DNA from: an uncultured Rikenellaceae bacterium
GTDB taxonomy: Bacteria > Bacteroidota > Bacteroidia > Bacteroidales > Rikenellaceae
Assembly (NCBI GenBank): GCA_910577285.1
Contig: CAJTLO010000003.1
Location: 64,774 to 128,773 of the forward strand
Length of the DNA: 64,000 nucleotides
Reading direction: 5' to 3'
Below are positions 26,346-32,627 of the stretch, one piece after another. Every line of letters starts with the position of its first letter. Within the stretch, counting starts at the first letter, position 1. The notes beneath the pieces are model-generated. The model did no database searches, was not told the origin of the DNA, and saw only the letters and a program-made list of their open reading frames with translations. The translations under genes and the position numbers were made by a program.

Positions 26346-26510
26346 TTATTTCACGGCAGCGTAGTAGCACCTTTTCGGCGACTCCACCTTGCCCTCCTTG
26401 ACGAGCTTTTTGATGATCTTGTCCACTTCCGCTTTGTCGATGCCGGTGGCTGCGGCCACCTCGCCGGCCTTCATGGGCCGGGTGAGGAGATTCAGGATTT
26501 TCTCTTCCAT
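26346..26510 (-). CDS. Small winged-helix DNA-binding protein
   Basis: 54 aa: MEEKILNLLTRPMKAGEVAAATGIDKAEVDKIIKKLVKEG, then a short wing KVESPKRCYYAAVK. The helix-turn-helix pattern (KAGEVAAATGIDKAEVDKIIKKL) is clear and the whole protein is one compact domain. Widespread as an unnamed regulator in Bacteroidales; no effector domain is present. It has its own terminator. Confidence 0.75.
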   Translation of the reverse strand: MEEKILNLLTRPMKAGEVAAATGIDKAEVDKIIKKLVKEGKVESPKRCYYAAVK

Positions 26511-26603
26511 GGTTTTTCTGGTTTTACTGATGACGGGCTTCGGGGCGTACCCCGTTCGGGTTGTTTATCTATCTCTTGACGCAACTTCCGATTACGGAGA
26601 GGG

Positions 26604-26996
26604 TCAGTCCCATTCGATCTCATCCCCGCTTTCCCGGAGAATCGCATAGGTCTCCTCTTCGTTCTCGATCAGGGATATGATGATGTCGGCGAAGCGTCGC
26701 GCTTTCTCCTCGTTTTCTTCGCTTTCTTCGAAGTAGGCGGCATACGTTCCGGCTTCGGGGTCGCTGTCGAGGCTTTCCAGGATATCCGGTGCGTGTTGTG
26801 CGAGGTAATAATTCAGGAAAGCGTCCCAATTGTAGCCGTTCATGTACGCCTCTTCATTGAGCTCATACATCTTTTGTCCTACGGCGAGGGGTTTCTCTTT
26901 TTCGTCCTCGAAGAGCAGTACGATATGGCCGTAACCGTTCGCGTAAACCTGAACATATTCGTGTTCGAAAATGGATCTTCCTTCTGTTTCTGTCAT
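26604..26996 (-). CDS. Imm51-family (immunity-protein-like) protein
   Basis: 130 aa, acidic. The middle and end (EEAYMNGYNWDAFLNYYL, DPEAGTYAAYF and the final GDEIEWD) match the pattern of Imm51-type proteins, which protect against polymorphic toxins. No toxin gene or effector cassette is nearby, so here it may be an orphan immunity protein or a housekeeping member of the fold. A TATCTTTG -7 box ends 27 bases before the start. Confidence 0.68.
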   Translation of the reverse strand: MTETEGRSIFEHEYVQVYANGYGHIVLLFEDEKEKPLAVGQKMYELNEEAYMNGYNWDAFLNYYLAQHAPDILESLDSDPEAGTYAAYFEESEENEEKARRFADIIISLIENEEETYAILRESGDEIEWD

Positions 26997-27022
26997 AGCT
27001 TGAGTCGTTAATCGAAATAACG

Positions 27023-27030
27023 CAAAGATA
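27023..27030 (-). promoter_or_regulatory. -7 box of the Imm51-like gene
   Basis: TATCTTTG on the minus strand; a clear -33 TTTG is missing at the expected spacing. The leader would be about 20 bases. Confidence 0.55.
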
Positions 27031-27196
27031 GCTCAAAAATTGTCTGCCCTGCGGGCGGTGTCCGGAAATCCGCAACCCGGTTCATGCCGGGCACCCTGTG
27101 CCGTCGCGTTTCACTCCATGCACTTCTTGTCCTGTGCCGGCTGTCCCGGCCTTCCGTGTCCCCTCCCGTGGGGAGTTTCGGCGGAGAGGGTATATG

Positions 27197-27227
27197 AAAA
27201 GCGCCTGCCGGGAGGGCAGACGCTTTC
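27197..27227 (-). terminator. Terminator of rpmI-rplT
   Basis: 12-bp stem with one mismatch, then TTTT on the minus strand, 22 bases past the rplT stop. Confidence 0.75.
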
Positions 27228-27248
27228 GTTTGCGGCGTACCGCAGCCG

Positions 27249-27593
27249 TTATTTTACCGTATTAACTACTTGTTCGAATGCCTGGGGGTGGTTCATGGCG
27301 AGGTCGGCCAGTACCTTGCGGTCGAGGCGGATGTCCTTAGCCTTGAGCTTGCCCATCAGTTCCGAATAGGTCATTCCGTTGCTGCGGGCAGCGGCGTTGA
27401 TACGCTGGATCCACAGGCTGCGGAATTTCCTCTTCTTGTCCTTGCGACCCACATAGGCGTAGGTCAGACCTTTTTCGACAGTATTTTTCGCTACTGTCCA
27501 CACATTTCCCCTTGAACCAAAGTTACCTTTGGCAAGTTTTAAAACTTTTTTTCTTCTGGCTCTTGATGCTACTGCATTTACGGACCTTGGCAT
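27249..27593 (-). CDS. rplT: 50S ribosomal protein L20
   Basis: 114 aa, MPRSVNAVASRARRKKVLKLAKGNFGSRG at the start (the basic N-terminal extension that threads into 23S rRNA) and INAAARSNGMTYSELMGKLK near residue 75. Full length for the family. It follows rpmI after an unusually long 154-base spacer. Confidence 0.97.
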   Translation of the reverse strand: MPRSVNAVASRARRKKVLKLAKGNFGSRGNVWTVAKNTVEKGLTYAYVGRKDKKRKFRSLWIQRINAAARSNGMTYSELMGKLKAKDIRLDRKVLADLAMNHPQAFEQVVNTVK

Positions 27594-27747
27594 AATTTTA
27601 AAGTTTTACGAACGGCCAGCGGTATGTTTTCCTCATACGCTTGGGGGCTGGCACACTCTTGGTTTTACATGTTCCGGTGCCGACGGGGCTGCATGTTGCG
27701 GCAGCGCTTGGGCCGTAGGCGACCGTCCTTTCGCGAAACAGCGGATG

Positions 27748-27942
27748 CTATTTTACGAGCAGGCTTTTTACTTTCGCCTCATCGGCGGACGAAACGATAG
27801 CCGAGTAATCCAGGTTACGTTTCTGTTTGGTGGTTTTCTTGGTGAGGATGTGGCTGTGGTAAGCGTGTTTCCTCTTGATCTTTCCGGTGCCGGTGAAGTC
27901 GAAACGCTTCTTGGCCGCGGAATTCGTTTTCATTTTTGGCAT
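27748..27942 (-). CDS. rpmI: 50S ribosomal protein L35
   Basis: 64 aa, MPKMKTNSAAKKRFDFTGTG and the KRKHAYHSHILTKKTTKQKR block, diagnostic of L35. The start at 27942 gives the standard N-terminus; the open frame extends further upstream into the leader. infC, normally directly upstream, is absent; the operon starts with its own perfect promoter. Confidence 0.97.
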   Translation of the reverse strand: MPKMKTNSAAKKRFDFTGTGKIKRKHAYHSHILTKKTTKQKRNLDYSAIVSSADEAKVKSLLVK

Positions 27943-28020
27943 TGCGATAAACTTTAAGTAGTTACGGCCACCTCTCCGGAACGGTCTCCGGTTGGGCGGC
28001 ACAAATGGTTAAACAGCCCG

Positions 28021-28051
28021 CAAAGATAACGATATTTTACGAAGAATCAAA
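28021..28051 (-). promoter_or_regulatory. Promoter of rpmI-rplT
   Basis: On the minus strand TTTG (28051-28048), 19 bases, TATCTTTG (28028-28021): full consensus. Start near 28015, so the leader before rpmI is about 72 bases. Confidence 0.88.
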
Positions 28052-28083
28052 CCGGTCGCTCTTTTTGGGAGCGGGTACGAAGC

Positions 28084-28112
28084 AGGAAGGACGGCCAGCG
28101 GCCGTCCTTCCT
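28084..28112 (-). terminator. Terminator of the three-repeat lipoprotein gene
   Basis: Perfect 13-bp stem with an AGC loop, 20 bases past the stop at 28133. It is directly upstream of the rpmI promoter and insulates it. Confidence 0.88.
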
Positions 28113-28132
28113 TATGTTTCCCTGTCGGCGGA

Positions 28133-29134
28133 TTATTCTTCCGGTGCGGAGCCGGAGACTTCGATAATCTCGATTTCGCCGCGCGTTCCGTTCGCTGCGA
28201 AGGGCTGTGCGAAGATGCAGTAGCTCTCGCCGGGAGCCATGCCGGTGACTGCGGTCTGGAACGGCTTGGTGACATCGTCTACCCACAGGATGTCGGGCCA
28301 CGTGCCGTTCTCGAAGTATTCGAGCAGTTCCATGGCGCCGAGCATATAGCGGTACTTGACGGTGTCGCCGTCCGGACGCATCTCTACGGTTGCCGAGGTA
28401 GGGGTTGACAGCTCCTCTACGAGGACCAGCTCCAGATCGATTTGCAGCGTCTTGCCCGATACGATCGAAACGTTGCCTTTCTGGTCGCCGGCAACGGCCT
28501 GTACGAATACCGTGTACTCCGTGCCGCGCTCCATGCCCCGTACGATGATGGTGCCGGAGGTGGGGTTGTTGACTTTGGTGATGGTGTTCAGAGAGCCGTT
28601 CTCGAAGGCTTCGAGGTCGTCCGCATTGCCGTAGCCGTAGACCAGCGTGCGGGTGTTGGCGCCGAACTCGACTTTGATTACGAACGAGTCTTCGGTGGCA
28701 TTGTCCAAGATTGCCGAGGTCGAGAGATCGATATCGGGCTGGCCTTCGGTGGTTACTACGCGCTGTCTTACGGTGCCTTTCAGTTGGCCTTCGGAAGCCT
28801 GTGCATAGATGGTGTAGTCGGTGGCTTTGGAGAGGCCCTCGAAGGTCACCTCCTTGATCGAGGGGTCGTTCTGGGTCGTGATGCCTTCCATCGTACCGTT
28901 GGTGAATTCGTTGAGTTTTCCGGCTTCGCCGATGGCATAGGTGTAGCTCGTCGCGTCCTTGCCGGCAACGATCTCTGCCGTCACCGTGTTTTCGGTAGCG
29001 GATTTGACCTCGATGCTGACGCCCAGTTGCTTTTCTGCCGGACGCACGGGTTCTTTCGGGGTGCAGGAAACCGCCGCAAGGCCGAGCGTAGCAATGAAAG
29101 CGGTGATAGCCGCTGCATTCAATAGCTTCTTCAT
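28133..29134 (-). CDS. Lipoprotein with three fibronectin-III-like repeats
   Basis: 333 aa. Signal peptide with lipobox AAVSC (Cys24). The rest is three repeats of about 95 residues (about 38-130, 135-230 and 232-325), each with a pattern ATSYTYAIGEAGKLNEFTNGT ... LSKATDYTIYAQAS, that is, an extracellular beta-sandwich ending in a TxYxVxxxAxxG strand pair. Likely outer-membrane anchored and surface or periplasm facing. No catalytic motif; probably structural or adhesive (inference). A -7 box CAAAAGTA (plus-strand view) sits 41 bases upstream. Confidence 0.8.
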   Translation of the reverse strand: MKKLLNAAAITAFIATLGLAAVSCTPKEPVRPAEKQLGVSIEVKSATENTVTAEIVAGKDATSYTYAIGEAGKLNEFTNGTMEGITTQNDPSIKEVTFEGLSKATDYTIYAQASEGQLKGTVRQRVVTTEGQPDIDLSTSAILDNATEDSFVIKVEFGANTRTLVYGYGNADDLEAFENGSLNTITKVNNPTSGTIIVRGMERGTEYTVFVQAVAGDQKGNVSIVSGKTLQIDLELVLVEELSTPTSATVEMRPDGDTVKYRYMLGAMELLEYFENGTWPDILWVDDVTKPFQTAVTGMAPGESYCIFAQPFAANGTRGEIEIIEVSGSAPEE

Positions 29135-29174
29135 GAGTGTAATTTTTATTTCAGAACAAAGATTTAGTGGTTCG

Positions 29175-29182
29175 CAAAAGTA
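29175..29182 (-). promoter_or_regulatory. -7 box of the three-repeat lipoprotein gene
   Basis: TACTTTTG on the minus strand; no convincing -33. The leader is about 35 bases. Confidence 0.5.
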
Positions 29183-29219
29183 ACAAAAAACTTTGGAAAG
29201 GAGTGAATACCGTTCATTC

Positions 29220-29620
29220 TATTTGGTTGTAACCTTCGCCGATAGGGCTGCGTCGGCAAGGGGGGATGCTTTCTCCCCGTGCTTAGTAAAGCAACGTCTT
29301 TTCGGGCAGTATATTGTGTCGTCGTGCGGCTTGCCGGCAGTTTTGTTCGGGCCGGTAGCCGGAAGGGAGCGGGGCGGAAGGAGAGGCGACCGGTCGCGGA
29401 TCGCGTTTATTTCGGTTCGCCCGGGGATGCAAAGAGCGGGCGGCGCCCGGCGGGGCGGAAAGAGGGGACGATCTGCGGGGGAGGGGGCTTCGGTGAGGAG
29501 GATGGCCGCGGCCGGCTGGGAAGGCCTTGCGGATAATGGGGCGCATGTCGTCGGGGCGGGGTGCGGAAGCTGTCCGGCGGCGGTTCCGACGAGGCGTCCG
29601 TTGCGGGGGGCCGGAAAAGG
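29220..29620. other. Intergenic region without recognisable gene
   Basis: About 400 GC-rich bases between the metK terminator and the lipoprotein promoter. Frames here are low-complexity arginine/proline shadows. Nothing was recognised. Confidence 0.5.
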
Positions 29621-29660
29621 CGACGAAGCGGAAAGACCACAGGGCCTTTCCGCTTCGTCG
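29621..29660 (-). terminator. Terminator of metK
   Basis: Perfect 15-bp outer stem (29621-29635 with 29646-29660) and a 10-base loop, 61 bases past the metK stop. Confidence 0.85.
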
Positions 29661-29721
29661 TTCGGATGCGAGGCGTCGCCGGGGAGGATGCCCGGCAACC
29701 GACCGGGCGTCCCGGGGCCGG

Positions 29722-31011
29722 TTACAGGATACCGAATGCGCGGCGCAGGTTGTCCGCCTCGTCGAGTTTCTCCCAGCTGAAGAATTCGATCTCTTTGGTC
29801 ACCTCCTTGCCGTGGTCGCACAGGGTGACCTCCTTGCGGTAGGGGCGGTTGCCGAAGTGGCCGTTGGAGGCCGTCGCTTCGAAGATGGGGTTCTTGAGTC
29901 CGAACCGTTCCACGATCGAGGCGGGGCGCAGGTCGAAGAAACGACCGATCCGATCGGCGATTTCGGCGTCGGTTTCCGCGACGCGTGCCGTGCCGTAGGT
30001 ATCTACATAGATGCTGAGCGGATGTGCGACGCCGATGGCGTAGGAGAGCTGGACGAGGACCTGGTCGGCGATGCCGGCAGCTACCATGTTCTTGGCGATG
30101 TGGCGGGCCGCATAGGCTGCCGAGCGGTCCACCTTCGAGGCGTCCTTGCCGGAGAAGGCGCCGCCGCCGTGTGCGCCGCGGCCGCCGTAGGTGTCGACGA
30201 TGATCTTGCGGCCCGTGACGCCCGTGTCGCCGTGGGGACCGCCGATGACGAATTTGCCCGTCGGGTTGACGTAGAGCAGGTAGTCGTCGCCTATGAGGTC
30301 GGCCAGTTTGTCGCCCGCCCGTTGCAGGCGAGCCTTCACGCGCGGGATGAGGATGCTGCGCACATCGTCTTCGATGCGCTTGCCCATCTGCCGTTCGGCC
30401 TCTTTCTCCGTCACGTTGTCGCCGGCGCGCACGAATTCGTCGTGCTGGGTGGAAACCACGATGGTGTGCACCCTCACCGGACAGCCCGTGTCGTCGTATT
30501 CGATCGTCACCTGGCTCTTGGCGTCGGGGCGGAGGTAGGGCATCTCGTTGTGCTCGCGCCTCAGGACGGCGAGCTCTTTCATGATGACCTGTGCGAGAAT
30601 CAGCGTGGCGGGCATGTATTCGCGCGTTTCGTCGCAGGCGTAACCGAACATGATGCCCTGGTCGCCGGCGCCCTGCTCGTCGTCGCTCTTCACCACGCCC
30701 TGGTTGATGTCGGGGCTCTGTTCGTGGATGGCGGAGAGAATGCCGCAGGAGTTGCCGTCGAACATGTAGTCGCTCCGGGTGTACCCGATGCGGTTGATTA
30801 CGCGTCGTGCGACGTTCTGTACGTCCACGTACGCCTCCGAACGTACCTCGCCCGCAACGACCACCAGACCTGTGGTACAGAGGGTTTCGCAGGCCACCTT
30901 CGATTCGGGATCGCGGCGGAGGAATTCGTCGAGGATCGCGTCGGATATCTGGTCCGAGATTTTGTCGGGATGCCCTTCCGAAACGGCTTCCGACGTAAAT
31001 AAAAATGCCAT
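29722..31011 (-). CDS. metK: S-adenosylmethionine synthetase
   Basis: 429 aa. Makes SAM from methionine and ATP. Motifs: GHPDKISDQISDAILDE near the N-terminus (ATP/Mg), EQGAGDQGIMFGYA (hexapeptide GAGDQG) and GGGAFSGKDASKVDRSAAYAARH (glycine-rich P-loop-like). The ATG at 31011 (MAFLFTSEAVSEGHPDK) fits family N-termini; nine earlier in-frame codons are leader. It has a leader of about 195 bases that carries a SAM-II riboswitch, so it is feedback-controlled by its product. Confidence 0.97.
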   Translation of the reverse strand: MAFLFTSEAVSEGHPDKISDQISDAILDEFLRRDPESKVACETLCTTGLVVVAGEVRSEAYVDVQNVARRVINRIGYTRSDYMFDGNSCGILSAIHEQSPDINQGVVKSDDEQGAGDQGIMFGYACDETREYMPATLILAQVIMKELAVLRREHNEMPYLRPDAKSQVTIEYDDTGCPVRVHTIVVSTQHDEFVRAGDNVTEKEAERQMGKRIEDDVRSILIPRVKARLQRAGDKLADLIGDDYLLYVNPTGKFVIGGPHGDTGVTGRKIIVDTYGGRGAHGGGAFSGKDASKVDRSAAYAARHIAKNMVAAGIADQVLVQLSYAIGVAHPLSIYVDTYGTARVAETDAEIADRIGRFFDLRPASIVERFGLKNPIFEATASNGHFGNRPYRKEVTLCDHGKEVTKEIEFFSWEKLDEADNLRRAFGIL

Positions 31012-31115
31012 TTTAAAACGCTTTTGGGGGCGGCGCACGGCGCGGCCCGTTGGACAATGATTTTAAAATGGAAATTCTTGGCTGTTGTAAAAGTAACGAA
31101 CCCCGGCTGGGGCTC

Positions 31116-31183
31116 CTAAAGAAAAACGGATTGCTTCTTTAGCTATTTTTTTACGTGGTTTGCAAGCGGCCAAATCTTTCCAC
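31116..31183 (-). promoter_or_regulatory. SAM-II riboswitch in the metK leader
   Basis: Read on the minus strand from 31183 to 31133: GTGG, A-rich loop with GATTT, CCGCTTGCAAA, CCAC, then an A-rich loop, ATAGCTAAAGAAGC. P1 pairs GTGG with CCAC; P2 pairs GCTT with the AAGC at the 3' end, making an H-type pseudoknot. The GATTT, TTGCAA and AGCTAAA blocks in that order match the SAM-II class, while the P1 sequence differs from the well-known marine example but keeps pairing. Just downstream, CTAAAGAA (31142-31135) can instead pair with TTCTTTAG (31123-31116), a mutually exclusive hairpin and candidate expression platform. Confidence 0.85.
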
Positions 31184-31212
31184 TGCCGGACGTTGCCGGT
31201 CTGTTCAGTACA

Positions 31213-31220
31213 CAAAGGTA
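31213..31220 (-). promoter_or_regulatory. -7 box of metK
   Basis: TACCTTTG on the minus strand. Transcription would start near 31206, about 23 bases before the riboswitch, which is the expected order. No good -33 was seen. Confidence 0.65.
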
Positions 31221-31282
31221 GGTAAAAAATCGTTACGGTGTACACGGCATACGGATTCGGCTGTGGTGGACCTGCCGGAAAA

Positions 31283-31326
31283 TGCACTCTGCCCCCTTGT
31301 GTCGTGACGCAAGGGGGCGGAGTGCA
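31283..31326 (-). terminator. Terminator of the frameshifted lipoprotein gene
   Basis: About 17-bp stem (one G-T wobble) with a 10-base loop; on the minus strand it is followed by TTTT. It lies about 110 bases past the 31434 stop. Confidence 0.85.
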
Positions 31327-31433
31327 GGGGATTCGGGCGGCCGCGGCATCTGCGGCAGAGCAAGTCGCTGAAGCGCACGAGAAGGACATCCCCGCCTCGC
31401 GTGCCTTATGTATCTGCAGAGCTATTCCGGAGC

Positions 31434-32109
31434 TTAAAAGCGCATGGAGAGCTGTTGCGAGAGCCTTCGTCCGTCGGCATGGAGCGAAAGCTCGAAGGTG
31501 TACTCTCCGGGTGTCGGTAGCTCGGTGAAATAGAGATAACAGACCTTGTCGGGGAGTACGATCGTGTCGGAGCCGAGCCGGTCGAGCCGTGTTGTGACGG
31601 GGGTGTAGCCGGGAGAGGTGTTGAGCATCAGGCCGTCGAAGTCGGCGGGGAATGAGCTGCCGGATGTCGGAGACCGGTAGCCGTTGCGGATGTACTCCCG
31701 GCAGGAAACCGTCCGGAGCTCGACGAGGTCGTTCAGCGACGAGCCCCGCGGATGGCGCTCGTCGAAGTCGTCGAGGCAGGACAGGTCGAATCCGTAAAGG
31801 GCGTAGGCCAGTGCGTAGTTGTGATTGGCGAGCAGCAGGCCGTTGTAGGTGCGGTCGTCGTAGTACAGGCTCAGCTCGTCGTAGACGGAGCGTCGGGCCG
31901 GTATTGCTGATAAGGTCGCCCTGAAAGTCGATGCGGATATACCGTTCGGCGTGTTGGCTGAGCGTCATCGCTTCGTTCATCAGATAGATCTGGACGAAGT
32001 TCTCCGAGAATACCGAACCGTCGGGCGGCGGGACCGTTGACGAACCGGTGTGGCATCCGCAAAGGAGCGTGCCGGCGAGGAGCAGTGTGGTGTGTATTGC
32101 ATGTTTCAT
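31434..32109 (-). pseudogene. Frameshifted lipoprotein gene
   Basis: From ATG 32109 the frame encodes a lipoprotein signal (MKHAIHTTLLLAGTLLCGC, lipobox Cys19) and a sensible N-terminal domain up to YIRIDFQGDLISN. Near 31895-31910 the meaningful sequence moves to another frame: ARRSVYDELSLYYDDRTYNG, LLLANHNYALAYALYGFDLS, then through LPDKVCYLYFTELPTPGEYT to SMRF and a stop at 31434. Rejoined, it would be about 225 aa. One indel explains it; a sequencing error is possible. Its ATG overlaps the TGA of the upstream small gene (ATGA), so the two formed an operon. Family not recognised. Confidence 0.75.
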
Positions 32110-32447
32110 GATTCTGTAATGTACTGATAATATTGACCAAGGTATGCTCCGCTTTCATTTCCCCATGTCATGTCCAGATTGTCCGGCGTGCTGATGAGTT
32201 GGAACAGACGGGCAATCTGCGTGTAGGCGGCAGGATTTGGGCGGGGATTGCCATTTGCGGTGTTCATGTGCTTGGTGATTTGTTTTCAATCGAAAGTATA
32301 GCCTTTATTAGGATAAAGGCTGGAACGTCCAGAATGCCAATGTTTGTGCTAAAGCGGTTGCCGAGTATCTTAGTGGGGTGTGTCGTTGGCACAGGAGCTG
32401 AATAATGTAATTATTGCAGCGGTCAGTAAAATCTTGGACTTGTTAAT
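32106..32447 (-). pseudogene. Decayed lipoprotein gene upstream of the frameshifted one
   Basis: Three minus-strand segments look like one broken gene. At about 32447-32380 the frame reads NKSKILLTAAIITLFSSCAND, a lipoprotein signal whose expected ATG is ATT. A second frame continues TKILGNRFSTNIGILDVPAF. A third, from ATG 32267, reads MNTANGNPRPNPAAYTQIAR, LFQLISTPDNLDMTWGNESG, AYLGQYYQYITES and stops at 32106, overlapping the next start. GC is lower than the surroundings. The last 53 codons could still be translated on their own. The whole looks like a pseudogene with a lost start and two shifts. Confidence 0.55.
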
Positions 32448-32561
32448 ACATTTGCAATATAGTTATTGTATTTAATCAAATGATATTGAGCGAAAAAGCC
32501 GGTTCGGTCCGGATTGGAGGTCGCGGGAAGCCTGCCCATATTCTGAATCCGTTCGGCGGTA

Positions 32562-32598
32562 AAAATGATGCGGCCCCGCTCGCGGGAGGAACGGGGCC
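32562..32598 (-). terminator. Terminator of the tamL operon
   Basis: GGCCCCG (32572-32578) pairs with CGGGGCC (32592-32598); on the minus strand it is followed by CATCATTTTT. It is 30 bases past the tamL stop. The stretch 32448-32561 shows no gene. Confidence 0.75.
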
Positions 32599-32627
32599 AC
32601 TGGTGGAAAATGTCGTGAAAGGGGGCG

